A DNA stretch of 58,744 bases, from the NCBI GenBank assembly GCA_049999725.1, contig JBNGIS010020116.1, forward strand, positions 25,557 to 84,300, written 5' to 3'. Positions 22,001 to 33,299 of the stretch are shown here, piece by piece (position 1 is the stretch's first letter; each line of letters begins with the position of its first letter). Position numbers and translations under genes: made by a program. The stretch is from Haplomitrium mnioides. Lineage: Eukaryota; Marchantiophyta; Haplomitriopsida; Calobryales. The notes below the pieces were generated by a model, which did no database searches, was not told where the DNA came from, and was given only the letters and a program-made list of their open reading frames with translations.

Positions 22001-22352
22001 TATTTATGAGCTTTATACCCTGTTGGGGTATACTAGTCAAAAGGGAGAAGTGCTTAATTCTTTTATACATTATGGAAGAAATGGAGGAATACTTATGAGA
22101 CTAAATCCTACCATGTGGAGAGACGACATCTTGGTTCTCATTTTAAAGTGGATCAAGAAGAAAATCCAAGTTTAGGGAGGTCTTTAGCCAGCGAGAAATG
22201 CAAACCCTTGATTGAGATAGAAGATGGAAGAGCACGCTATGGAGTACTGTGGAGCCTTCAGCACCGACTCCTTTTGATTTTTACTTCTAAGATGAAGATC
22301 TGAAAGAGGAAGCACACAAGGCTTCTTCTCTTGACATGGTTACTCCAGAGCA
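22001..22352. other. Unassigned spacer between array and RNR pseudogene
   Basis: About 350 bp with one short open frame (22115-22303) that I do not recognise. It follows the last 53-bp unit directly. I see no promoter, repeat or RNA gene in it. Confidence 0.4.
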
Positions 22353-23040
22353 ATGGAGGAAGCTAGCAAGGTTGACCTTTCTAAAGACTACAAATATTAA
22401 GAGCAACTTTTAGATAGCAAGAGATACTTTGTCAGCCATGTGCTCACATTCTTTGTTGCCTCGGATTGGATTGTTTTGGAAAATCTAGTTGCTTGGTTCA
22501 TGAAGGAAGCTCAAGTACCTGAGGCCCGTGCGTTCTACGGGTTTCAAATTGTTATAAAGAATATTCATTCTGAAATGTGCAGCCTCCTCCTCTGAATCAT
22601 ATATAAAGGATCAAGCAGAGAAAGCTAGGCTCTTTATTGTTGTTGAGTTCCTGCATGGCAAAGAAGGTTGACTGGACTTTGTAGTGGATTGAAAGTGGAA
22701 AGTAGTTTGTGGAAAGGATTGTAGCGTTTGCATGTGTTGAGGGTATCTTCTTCTTGGAAAGCTTTTGCAGTATCTTTTGGTTGAAGGAACCATAGTTGAT
22801 GTTGGGATTGACATTTTTGAATGAACTCATTTCAAAGGATGAGAGGCTATATTGTGATTTTGCATACCTCTTGTACACATAAGATTGTTGGATAGAAAGT
22901 TGACGAAACAAAGAGTTTAAGAGATTGTTTGCGATGTCGTTGAATTGAGCAAAAATTCATATGTGATGCACTCTCATGGGATTTGGTGGGAATGAACTCC
23001 AAGCTTTTGAGCGAGTAAGTTGAGTTTGTTGCCTATAGTA
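22353..23040 (+). pseudogene. RNR2: Ribonucleotide reductase small subunit (R2) pseudogene fragment
   Basis: R2 supplies the di-iron tyrosyl radical that lets ribonucleotide reductase make dNTPs in cytosol and nucleus. Read across frameshifts, the region follows R2 in order: [34 protein letters not shown] (22420-22480), [14 protein letters not shown] (22510-22550), [25 protein letters not shown] in a second frame, AKKVDW, VAFACVEGIFF and FWLKE in a third, LTFLNELISKDE-LYCDFA (22800-22865), then EQKFICDAL and DLVGMNSKLLSE (22945-23010). There are at least three frameshifts and several stops, and the N- and C-terminal ends are missing. No intron is seen, which would fit a retrocopy, though some plant R2 genes may also lack introns. 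The family call is firm from the dense motif matches. Confidence 0.85.
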
Positions 23041-25077
23041 TCTGGGAAAGTAATTTAGAGAGGAAGGCTAATTTGTCTTACTATGATATAGCAACTGAGA
23101 GGTTGATGAAGGGGCTTTTAAATGCCAATGACAAATATCCAATGCATGACTTTTGCAGCAGTTTCTTAAGAGGAGAGAACATTACATCTCCCTTCATGAA
23201 AGCATGATGAAACCACATCTCACAACCACCAAATTATATAAGTTTTGGAAACGCCGTTGATGCCAACTTGAGAAGCTAGTCAGCACACAAAGTTCTCACT
23301 CTTGGAGCAATTTCATGGTGTGGGTCATCAAATACTCTTGGGCTTCTTTGAATTCAAACTAGTTTCCACGACCACCTACTCTAGTCAGAATGGAAAAATA
23401 AAATAATAATAACAATGGTAATAATAATAATAATATAGTATAAGTTGTAGTAAAATAAACTAATTAAACTATCTAAGTCGAAGGAGAACTTGATTTTCTT
23501 GGCCTACAGCTTCACGGAGTCTAATATTTTTCTAAGTAGAAAAGCCATTCATATGTCAAAAGACTTATATGTTGTAAAGAGAGAGAAATATATGGGTAGT
23601 CTTATGCCCCCTAAAGGATTGCCTCGGTTAGAAATGAAGAGGGAAGCCTTTTATGGGGTCTCAATGTCAATATTTTGGCAATAAACTTATGGGATCAAAC
23701 CATGTGATGAGGAGCTTTGCAGAGAATTAAACGATCGACATTGCTATCCTTGGAGCGAGCTAACAGTTGTCCAATACTTGGAAATTTAGCTAAATATAGA
23801 AATGGATTGTGTACAAATGAAAAACAACATTTTTCTATGGCTACAAAAAAATTTAAAGGTGGAAGAAAATGACTGTAAGGGTGGGAAATTGTTCCTTAAG
23901 CAAGGAATCTAGAGAAAGAAAAGGATTTATTGGTTCATTTTAAGATTTCTGAAGCAAGTTCAACAAGACACTTTCTTTCAATTCAGGAAGAAGGAATTTT
24001 TGTTAAAGAGGAAATCCAAGACTATAGGAGCTATCGAGAAATATCTAAAGAATTGGGAAGTGGACTATGAACTATCAAAAGAGTACCTTGGTCTTTGGAG
24101 GAGGATCTTAAGAAGAAAGAAAGATGTTTTGGTTATTGAAAGTAGAGTAGATAATTTTCGAAAATAGAGAATATATATGAAGGCAATATGAAGATTCCAT
24201 AAGTCTTATTAGAACCTATTACTAGAATTGGTTATGTGTGAATAGTGACAAATATGTACATTGTATAATGTTTGAAGTGAATTTGGTAAATTGAAAAGAA
24301 ATTGAATATGGTAAATTCAATTACAAATGGTTGATATGGGTGTATACAACCCCTGTCTCTTCTATCTTTTTTGTCTTTTTATATTGTTGCATATGAAGAA
24401 TTATTGGAAATTAGCGAGAGCAGAGAGTCTTTGTGATTATCCAGCATGTGGACACTTGTTGGCTAATTTCTGTAAAGCAAAGTTTTGTGTAAATTTGAAT
24501 GTGTTTATAAAATAGGTGTGAGATTTCACAAGTAAACAAGGTAATGAATGCTTGAGAGAATGAGGGCTTGGATGTGAGATCAAGGAGGATCTTTCAAGGG
24601 GTTGTTTTCTTGGTATTAGACTTTGGGATATATCAAGTTGGAGTGGCTTGAATATCCAACTTGGAGGAATAAAATTGGGATAACTGAGGTGAGCACTTTA
24701 ATGTTTGTCTGAAAATTTGAAGGCAAGTTGGGTTACTAGTTGCTTGGGGTGTTTCTAATGCAGTTTTTGTCTAAAATCTGTATGTATGTTAGTTCCTCTT
24801 TCCAAAAAATGACAATCATACGAATTGTGTAATTCTTTGCTAATGTTTCATTGTGTTAAATGGCAAGAAGTTGTGGTTTTTGTTGTGAGTAATGGTTGTC
24901 AAACCAAGAGAAGGAAACCATTCCATCTTTGAATTAATAGAGTGCATTTTGAGAACTCCCTAAAGGAACTTGAAATGTTGTAAATGCAATTTAAGAATGA
25001 AATTCTACATATATCTTGTGTGGTTTGATCCTGATTTGCACTTTTTGAGGTTGAAACGTTCACCTTGTACTACGACA
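23041..25077 (+). other. Unresolved region, probably containing the 5' LTR of the next retroelement
   Basis: About 2 kb with no recognisable protein. It holds an (AAT)n-like microsatellite near 23400-23440 and TATA-like sequence near 24170. The right edge ends TACGACA, just before a primer-binding site, so at least the right part should be an LTR ending in CA. I could not find its TG start. Frames at 23490 and 24327 resemble nothing I know. Confidence 0.4.
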
Positions 25078-25087
25078 TGAGATTTTT

Positions 25088-25106
25088 TGGCATCGTTGGT
25101 GGGGAT
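25088..25106 (+). other. Primer-binding site of a Tat/Athila-like retroelement (decayed)
   Basis: TGGCATCGTTGGTGGGGAT closely resembles the TGGCGCCGTTGCCGGGGA site typical of plant Tat/Athila Ty3 elements. Most of the mismatches fit C-to-T or G-to-A decay. It sits about ten bases after a plausible LTR end and 340 bp before gag. Confidence 0.6.
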
Positions 25107-25430
25107 CTAATTTCTAGTGTTTGCTCTTAAATTTGTGATTAGAGTGCTATATGTCAATGTTGAGAACCTGTTTTACTTACCACTATTAAATTTTGTTCTT
25201 AATGTGATGTTTGGTTGTTAGTATTTTTTGTTTTAGTGTATTTTGTATTTTGTTTCTTTTCAATTTGGGAAAAATTCAGAGAATAGAATATGATAGACCA
25301 GAAAATAATTGTGAGGGGCATATTCTTAGCAACTAAGAGGGGATATGTGAATGCCTAAAATTTCAGAAGAGAATAAAGAGAGACAAAGAAAAAAAAAGAG
25401 GCAAGGCTAGACAGAAGTGAGGAACTACAG

Positions 25431-26345
25431 TTGAAGTTTATGAATGTAATAGCTGGTGGTAGTGGAAAGTCACCAACAAAGGGAGGGGAGCAACCTTCTG
25501 GGCCTCAATCACCACCATCTCCATTTCAATGGACTAATATTAATGCTCCTAGGGGTATAATAGGATTATTTTCATTCCCTAAACTAGATCTACCTTCTTC
25601 TTCTTCTAAAAATTCAGCCACACCTACAAGTACTCTAGGAGTGGATGTCACAACCATCTTTAACAACATTACCGAGTGTTGTCTTGAGAACTTGGGTAGC
25701 ACCAGTGACCTTGTTTCCATCAACAAGGCATTCAGTACTAGCTATGGCTCAACTAGCACCTTTTGGAAATTATCAAACAAAGTTAAAATATCAGATTTTC
25801 AAGGGCATATCAGAAGATGATTTGGATACATGGATCAACCGATTTGAGAGGATCAGTAGAGCCAACCAAGAAGATTCAGTTGCAAATCGATTAAGATTGG
25901 TGGATGCTCTATTTTCAAGAAATGAAAGAGAATGGTATGATAACTTGAGAGCAATTTTCCCTACATGGGCAGCTTTGAGGGCAGCTCTGGTGAGTGAATT
26001 TAGAGGGGCAGCTTATTCAACTAGGATTATGACCAAGCTGACCTCAATCAAGAAAAAAGAGGCAGTGAGGAGTTATTCTCAAAGACTCAAAAAATGCAAC
26101 AAAAATTGGGCATTAAGAATAGTCCCATGGTGGATTTGGAATGGTATCTCAAGGGGCTTTCTAAGAAAGAAAAGCAATATGTGAGACAAACTCCGGCAAC
26201 CACTTTAGAAGAAGCTATTAAAGCTCTGGAGACTTATGAAACTTTAGAACTAGGAGAAAAGTTCAAGGATTCTCATTCTAGTAGTGAAGCAGATAAAAGA
26301 AAGACAGAAAAATAAAAAGAAAGACAAGAAAAAGAATAAAAAGTC
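25431..26345 (+). pseudogene. Ty3/gypsy gag fragment (Tat/Athila-like)
   Basis: Gag forms the retroelement's particle. A glycine/proline-rich N-terminus (25440-25640) leads into a retrotransposon gag domain: KYQIFKGISEDDLDTWINRF, EREWYDNLRAIFPTWAALRA, LVSEFRGAAYSTRI, then QRLKK. The frame changes near 25800 and again near 26095, where the third piece continues with GIKNSPMVDLEWYLKGLS. The element stops abruptly at about 26345, where reverse-oriented transposase copy C begins. No zinc knuckle, protease or pol follows. Confidence 0.78.
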
Positions 26346-26929
26346 AAAGGCTTTTCAAGTTTTTGTAGGCTAAGAAGACCCTTGAAGAAAGAGCATGATT
26401 GAATATTAATGCACCAACAACATGCACACCCACCAAACAATCTTTATCAATGTTTTTAGGTGGTGAAGGCTAGTATAGAATGGTTGCTTATTTTTAATCC
26501 ATTCTAACCATCACAATTCTTAAGTACTTTTGACCATCGTTATAATATTTTCTTTGATTATTTGCAAGTTTTGTTCTTTCTTTCATTTGTTGGTCACAAT
26601 GAAGAAACAATTGGCGATTATATTTGACACCATCATCACATAATACCAAAAATATATAAATAGTTCAACAAAACATGTCTTGATGCTTTGAATTTCAGAA
26701 CATAACCTTATGCACTAAAAATATTCAAAACATCTTTAATAAATGTTTGGATTAGAAGAGATAAAAATTTTAGAAAATTTTAAAATATAGTTTAGACTAT
26801 AAATATAGAAGAATCCAAAAACAGTTCACAATAAATACTTGTCTTTGATTCACAATGCTCAAAAGTTTCCAGAGGAGAAAAACAAGATTTGCACCTTTTG
26901 GGTCACAAACTATAGCTTCAACTTCAATG

Positions 26930-27310
26930 CTAGCTTGGACTCTATGCACGGATAGGATTCAAAAAAACAATAACTAACCTTATGCATGCAAAGGATTAAA
27001 AAGCAACAACATCAATATATTGACTTGCTTCGACTGTTTTCTCGACTAGAATTGAAAGAAACAAGAACAAAACCTATGCGCAAATAGGGTTTTCAAACAA
27101 CATAAACAACTCCTGATATTATTTATCTTGCAATGGCCTTTGGATTGAAAGCAACAATACCAAAACTCGATGCAAGCTTAGGGTCATAACTAATAATAAG
27201 AACAATTTCCTCGCTTTGTTTGACTCTCGATGTGCTTTGGATTGAAACTAAAAACAACAGACCCTATGCAAGCATAGAGTCTTATCTTAATAACTCCACT
27301 TTCTAAGGTT
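26930..27310 (-). repeat. Dispersed dyad-core repeats in the transposase intron of copy C
   Basis: Cores such as CTTATGCATGCAAAGG, CCTATGCGCAAATAGG and CTATGCAAGCATAG recur at irregular spacing of roughly 60-120 bp. The corresponding intron of copy A has lost most of them or never had them. Confidence 0.5.
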
Positions 27311-28804
27311 TATTTGAATCAAATCTAGTTTGTGAAACAACTTAACATAACCAATATCTTGTTGAACTAAGTTGAGAAAGCATAACGTATATGGAATGAA
27401 GCTTTGAGTCTCGTAAAAAGAGCATCATAATAACCGTAGGTTTCAAAAAAGAAGAAATTTGGTACCTTTGTCGGACTACAAGGCGGATTTTTTTCACAGT
27501 GATTTTCTTTCTTCACAGGTTTCACAAACATAAAATCTATTGCATTTTATTTTTAGCATTTGGAAAATGAGTTCTCTAATTTTTGTAAAACCAAAAAAAC
27601 TAAGAATGAAACTAAGATCTTTCTCTTTCAAATAAGTTGTGTAGTAGTCATGAACTTTCTATTTTGAAAAATTATCAGGCAAGTTATAAACTTCATGAGT
27701 GGGCATTCTCTCATGCGTCTTTGAAAAAAATTGTCTATCCATTCACACACGAATACTTCTTTAACAGATAATTCTCTAATTCCAAAAATGCCTATTGGAT
27801 GTGTATTCTTGAGATTTTGAACCATTTTGATTCTATTATTCCCTATTGATAATATTAATTTGAAGGCTCTTCTACACAATCATACCGCCAGACATAGTGA
27901 ATTGAATGTCTACATCAGAGTGTTTTCTTACTATTCCCCACTGTAATGCAATATCTCAATTCTTCATGCTTTGTCAAAAATATGTTTCTCTCATACTTTC
28001 AAAAAAATTTGTCTTGCACAACAACAATTAATTATTTCAACAATATAAAATTCTCTTCAGTTTCAAAATTGATATTGGATCGAGTTTTTTCTTCACAAAT
28101 CTCTCGTCATGATAGACTTTTGGCAAATAATTTTCATGTGAAGTGTTACTTGTTTAGGTTTTGGTCGAGACAAAGAACTCTTATGTCTTGTCAGTCAATT
28201 CGGTCCGAAGGCGAATCTAGCTATCAAAGATAATTGATTGTCTTCGAGATCTTGAGCATCATTAAGAACACTATTTGTTCTTTCAAATAAAGTTTTTGAT
28301 CGATGTGGACCACCTTGAGATGTGAGAGAACTAGACTATGTCAAAAACAATCTTCATCAATATCTTGAACATAAGAAAAAATTTGTAAGAAAATTGGTGC
28401 TCTTGGCGATAGCTCTATAGAAATGTTGATTGATTGAGACTCTTTGCTTGAATCATTTCCTAAACTGTCGTCTGAAGATTTCTCTTATTGATTTTGGTTT
28501 CCAAAGGATCTTCTAATCTCACTCATAGGTCCAACTTGATTAGAAATCACTCGTTTTTTGAATGGTGTCATCGGTGACAACGTATCATCTCTAAAATTGA
28601 AACAATTGTCCGATTCCATGTTTTTTGTGTTTTAAACAAACAGATTTGGATCTTGAACATTGTCATTGTCAGTTGATAATGACAAAGAAAGGTTCTCAAC
28701 CATGTGGAAATTTTGACTTGAATGTCTTTTTGTTGATGTGTTGGAGTAGTCATAAAAAAGATTAAAATTTGATTGCTTGACCGACAAAAAAGATCCACTA
28801 CATG

Positions 28805-28925
28805 AAGAGGGTTGAGTCTTGGATCCTATATATGTATTGAGTTTGGTCTTTGATCCTTTGTACGTAAGTTGTTCACTCCTTGAATCTATACATACATTGG
28901 GTTCACTTGTTGACCTTATACGAGG
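28805..28925 (-). repeat. Decayed 30-bp coding repeats of copy C
   Basis: These are the counterparts of 3201-3350 in copy A, again 30 bp apart. Cores read ATGTATGTATAG, CTTACGTACAAAGG and ATACATATATAGG where copy A has ATGCGTGCATAGG or CTTGCGCGCAAAGG, showing loss of CpG on both strands. Confidence 0.7.
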
Positions 28926-29151
28926 CTAGGGTTTACTTGCTCGATCTTTCTCTTTCCATGTATACAATTCAAAAATCACCATTTTTTTCCAAAATACTTG
29001 CCATCACACTTGACATTTTAAGTATTCGAGCACTTACCTCCTCAAAACAACGGTTTGAAACTATCTCCAACTACCGGCCAAAAGTAACACTTTTTTGCGA
29101 ACACGAATCTTAAAATTCTAATCTCCTCTTACCTTTGAACACTCCAGCCAT

Positions 29152-29617
29152 TGAAAAAAAAGGAATGAAAAACAAGAAAATTGAGGAAATTATTTTAACA
29201 AACTCTCTTAATTCCTATTGGTATACTCAAAAGATGTGTTTTTGAAGAAAATTTCACAAAATGACAACATAATAAAGTTTTGTGAAGAAAATGAAAACAA
29301 AAATTGGAAGGATGAAACCAAACAATTCTTTATATAGTAACTGTTTTTCTTGGTACCAAGCAAACCTACTTGTCAAGAGCTCCGCGAATTATTTTTTGGC
29401 GAGAAAATGTGTTTTTTGGAATTTGTGTATAAAAAGAGTGACAATAGAAAGTTTCTTTCCATTGTCGTGAGTTCACTTTCCAGTTTTTGTTTTCTTGTCA
29501 TGATTATTTTCGCACTTCCTTATGATTTTTCCATTTTTTTTCCTTGTAGTCTTTGTGAACTTTTTTTCGTACAATTTTTGCTCCTCATTTTCACTCTTTT
29601 ACACTTTAGTTGAGAAA
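29152..29617. promoter_or_regulatory. Shared divergent promoter of copy C
   Basis: This is homologous to 2639-2981 and retains a part missing from A. TATAAAAAG at 29428-29436 faces the ParB gene. CTATATAAAG on the minus strand (29328-29337) faces the transposase, about 180 bp from its start. Together they look like a two-way promoter. Confidence 0.55.
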
Positions 29618-29957
29618 ATAACATCACAAGTGAGTACTCCCAAATTAGCTCAACCAAAGCCTTAACCGTATTTCAATGTTTTGAAGACTCTTGAGCCTAG
29701 AAAACTAGCTTACAAATGGCTAGTTTGTCAACCATCACCTGCTACTTTTTCACAGAGAAGGTGAAAAATTCAACATGGGCCTTTTGGTCCAAATTATTAT
29801 GATTTAAGAGAGCCACATAGCTCGAATGAGGCTGCTTGTGTAATCAATGAATACAACCACACTCTTCAATACGTCGCCAAAGAGATTTTGCTTCAATGAG
29901 ATCAAGCCAAAGGATACCTTCACCAAATTTCTGTAGGTGGTTTACAATGACGACAAA

Positions 29958-30692
29958 GTAAGACTTAGTAGATTTTGTTTCCATTCGTTTCAAAATTTCT
30001 GTTGTAAATCATTGTACCTACGCACATAGACTCTAAAATCCCTATGGCAGTAAACAGACATCCTTAGTGCATAGGGTCTCTAAAGTCTATGCGAGCATAG
30101 ACTCAAGAGTCTTTGCTCATTTGGGCTATAGCCTAGCCGTGCAAGAACTCTTGAGTCTTTGCTAGCATGGAATTTGGAGTCCATGCACGCATAGACCTTT
30201 AATGCCTAGACTACATATATAAAAGAACTCAAGGACCGAATCCAAATGAATAAAAACTCATAGTGAACTCTAATAGAGTTCTTCAACCAAAAGCAACTCA
30301 AGGCCCAAGCAAAGACCAAGCATACAACCAAAAGCCAAGCAACTAAAGAACCCAAGTGATTCGAGAGGAACTCCAGAATGAAGAGTAGGGCTAAGAAGCC
30401 CTTCTATTTATACAAGAGAAGAGGGTGTCATCCCTCTTTCTTCACTTACAAATCACTTCTAATTTCAACCTTAAAAGTGACTCTTTACTAAAAGTGACTT
30501 TGAAGGCAAGTAATCTTATCTCAACCCTGAAAATGACTCTCTACCACTTTCTTCACTCCTCTCTATTTTTTTATGAATAGCACAACTTTAGGTTTGTACT
30601 ACTACAACCTAATCAAGGTTGTTGAGTCCTAACGAGGACTTTTGATAAGTTTTTGAAATAAGTCATTGACCATTTCTTATTTTTCTTTTCAA
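29958..30692 (+). repeat. Intron 1 of gene C with dyad repeats and a solo LTR
   Basis: Degenerate dyad units at about 30010-30200 (TATGCGAGCATAGACT, CCATGCACGCATAGAC) correspond to the arrays in introns 1 of A and B. The rest is the solo LTR listed separately. Confidence 0.7.
30218..30606 (-). mobile_element. Solo LTR of the local Ty3/gypsy family
   Basis: A 389-bp copy in minus orientation, aligning along its length with the LTRs at 34710-35119 and 40843-41214. The TG end has mutated to TA. Flanks ACATA (30213-30217) and ACCTA (30607-30611) look like a 5-bp target duplication with one change. No internal retroelement sequence remains, so it is a solo LTR made by LTR-LTR recombination. Confidence 0.75.
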
Positions 30693-30929
30693 TTCTCTCA
30701 ATTTTTGTCTTACTTTGTCAACACTTACCCGGATGCAAAGCGGGTGGAAAAGAACTTCATGAAATTTGCTTTTAAATTGAAAATTTAAAAATTTAAGTAA
30801 GGCTTTTATGTGGTACAATTAGTGCCACATCCAAGTGCGACAATGACATTGGCAGCAATAGGTGTGTCAAAACACACTCCGCTGCAATACATGAAACTAC
30901 ATACACTGGAGGATGGATAAAGGGAAGAG

Positions 30930-31700
30930 TGCTCTCATGCAACTCCAATCTTCCCCACACTTAATAATAACCCTAACTAAACTAAAGAGGCTACCAACTC
31001 AGCTTGGCAGCCTATCAGAGCTTGATAACTTAATATTATCCCTTGAGCTCAACACCTGTACACCAAGTTGCCTTGTCAATTTCTGCAAACTTTTGAATGT
31101 CTATCATAATCAAATCATTTGCATAAATCAAAATGAACATCATACCTTTCTCTATTTTCCTAACATTCAGAGAATGGCTTCATCTGACACCTTGAAGCCC
31201 ATTGAAACAAGATATTCACTTATGTTTTTAGATCATGCTCAAGGTGCTTGCTTCAAACCGTATGATGCCTTCTTCAACTTGCATACCTGATTTGAATACT
31301 TGTGATCATCAAAACCAGGTGGTTGTACCATGTGCACCTCCTCTTTAGGCTCCCTATGCAAAGATGCATTTTTTACATCCATTTGTTGCAAAGTTTTATT
31401 TTTTGATATAGCCAATGCTATAACTACCCAAACGATTGTTATTCTTGCTACAGGGCTGAAAGTCTCCTCACAATCAATCTCATGAGTCCAGGCATGCCCC
31501 TTGGTCAGTAACCCTGCCTTTCATATGCTTATATTTCCATCTTCACTCCTCGTCAATTTGTAGACTTATTTGCATCTAATGGCTTTCTTCCCTTTTGCTA
31601 AATTGACTAGCTCCCAAGTCTAGTTTTTGTGAGGAGCTTCCATCTCTTCTACTATTACAGCTTCCCATCTCTACACATGATGTGTTGCAAACGCTCCTTT
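30930..31700 (-). pseudogene. Copia reverse transcriptase fragment
   Basis: Copies element RNA into DNA. The minus strand reads EEMEAPHKN-TWELV near 31640, LQQMDVKNASLH and EEVHMVQPPGFDDHKY near 31330-31400, and VCKLKKASYGLKQAP near 31245. The YVDD catalytic box appears as YAND (about 31118-31130), so one catalytic aspartate is lost by a G-to-A change. The end of the domain and RNase H are absent. Confidence 0.82.
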
Positions 31701-32470
31701 AGGTATCAACCTGTCTATAGGGTACTTCACATTGTTACTTTTGCACAAAGGTATGCTTTACACCTGCTGTTCCTTTTGTTTTTGGCTTGATATTGAAGCT
31801 TAGAGTAATCTCAGTTCTTCATCCAGATTATCAGAATCACCACTACCTCCTTCTCCTAGAGACATTTTAGATTGAGATTTATTTGGAGTATACTACTCCA
31901 AATTTTTGCACAACCTTTCTTTCCATGTACTAGTGCTGCCACTATTGTTGCCTTTACCATGAGGTTGACTCAATACTTGAGTTTGCATAGTTGGTTCTGA
32001 CACAACCTACTTTCCATTTGTCTCACTTGTGTCATCAACCAATTTCTGCCCATACCAAGTATTTAACTCATCAAATACTACATCTCTACTCACTCTCAAG
32101 ATGCGTGTAGTATGACAATAGCACATGTACCCCTTCTACTCATTTGAATACCCAATAAAGACACGTTTTTCAGCTTTCAGGTCTAATTTGTTGCATGTCT
32201 CATCTAGTACATGTACATAAGCAATGCAAGCAAACACTTTCAAATGTGAAATGTCTTGGCATCTTCTTGTAAACTTCTCTTCTAGCGTCATGCTATGAAC
32301 TGTAACTATAGGGGTTCAGTTCATAATATAAATAGCAGTAGACACTACTTATGCCTAATAATAATGTGGCATATTCTTCTAATTCATCATGCTCTTGCCA
32401 CCTATGCTATGTGTCAGTTCTTTCTTTCATCAACTCCATTTTGCTGAGGTGTATACCTGCATATTTGGTG

Positions 32471-32850
32471 TCATTTGATTCCTTCTCTATATAGGCAGGT
32501 GCAAACTTTTTTGGAGAAATATTCTCCTCCATCATCTGATCTCATGCATTTAATTTGCTGCCCTTTTGTTTTTTCCACCATAGCTCTCAAATGTTTGAAG
32601 TGACCAAACACTTTACTCTTCTGCTTCATAAAATAAATCCAAGTTTTTCTTGAATAATCATCAATAAAGGTCACATAGTATGTATACCCTCCAATAGATC
32701 CTATTTTTGTTGGACCCCACACATGTGAATGTACCACCTCAAGTGGCTTCCTTGCCACATATCCATCATGGGGGAATGCTTGTCTGGCCTGTTTACCCAA
32801 CTAGCATGCTTCACAGATTTTGCGCATTCCTTCTACTTTGAATTTGAGCA
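32471..32850 (-). pseudogene. Copia integrase core fragment
   Basis: Joins element cDNA to the host chromosome. Visible: CKSVKHAS then GKQARQAFP, VVHSHVWGP, TYYVTFIDDYSRKTWIYFMK and CMRSDDGGEYFS, covering the first two catalytic aspartates. Downstream (31700-32470) the domain continues in broken frames towards reverse transcriptase. Confidence 0.85.
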
Positions 32851-33299
32851 ACCTACTAACTACCCCTGAACTCTCCATATTTCTTAGTCTTTGCACATTA
32901 ACATGCCCAATTTTCTTGTGTCATATCTCTATGCCTCACACAAATCTTGTACCGTATACAAACATGGCTTTTGAAATTTTAAGCATGCTCACATCTAATA
33001 TGAACATCGTGCCACTCCTACTTCCTTTTGTGATCAGATTAAAGTTGTTTCCTCAATCCTCAATGAACACATCAGTGGGGTAAAAGCCTACCTGCATATC
33101 TTGCTCTATACATTATCCAACTAGAATCAGTTTTTTTTCTGGATTATTGGCACATGCATCACATCAGATAGGCACTTTGTTTTTCTATTCTCTAGTACTA
33201 TTAGTATGCTACCAATCTGATGGATAGGATGTATAGTAGAGTCATTTGTCTCCATATAACTAGGTATACTCATATTTTTTTTGTTTAATTAAACCACTC

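Larger units (their letters stand above)
26345..29151 (-). pseudogene. GHTH-type transposase, copy C (N-terminal and middle part)
   Basis: It starts at 29151 with AATGGCTGGAGTG, as in copy A. The stretch at 27628-27879 matches A at 4270-4540 (CRRAFKLIL, NDRIQ/NNRIK, FVCEW). The reverse complement of 26371-26480 matches A at 5600-5710, and 26534-26640 matches A at 5444-5560, so the copy reaches the start of the catalytic core. It ends about 110 bp before the LDN-ENKN motif would appear. Frameshifts and stops are frequent. The N-terminal 30-bp coding repeats survive in decayed form near 28805-28925. Confidence 0.7.
26345..30890. mobile_element. Two-gene DNA transposon, copy C (inverted relative to A, truncated both sides)
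   Basis: The transposase points left (26345-29151) and the ParB gene points right (29618-30890), the same head-to-head plan as copy A. Both ends are lost: the left side joins retroelement gag, the right side joins a copia element. A solo LTR sits in ParB intron 1. Mutation is heavier than in A, and CpG in the dyad cores has mostly gone. Confidence 0.75.
29618..30890 (+). pseudogene. ParB-like/methyltransferase gene, copy C, exon 1 and start of exon 2
   Basis: Exon 1 (29618-29957) matches MASQ...QPKP...LKTLEPRKL...WLV of copy A, but the start codon is ATA (G to A). Its donor is AAA/GTAAGA. Exon 2 resumes near 30693 with YPDAKRVEKNFMKFAFKLK and VVQLVPHPSATM, as in copies A and B. Its acceptor reads CAA where A has CAG, another G-to-A change. 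The ParB domain and methyltransferase are missing because a copia element cuts in near 30890. Not functional. Confidence 0.7.

Noticed and set aside
25088-25106. TGGCATCGTTGGTGGGGAT as a box of a regulatory RNA.
   Set aside because: Its position after an LTR-like end and before gag, and its likeness to the Tat/Athila primer site, make a primer-binding site the better reading.
30913-31290. A 125-codon plus-strand frame.
   Set aside because: It is the antisense shadow of the copia reverse transcriptase read on the minus strand.
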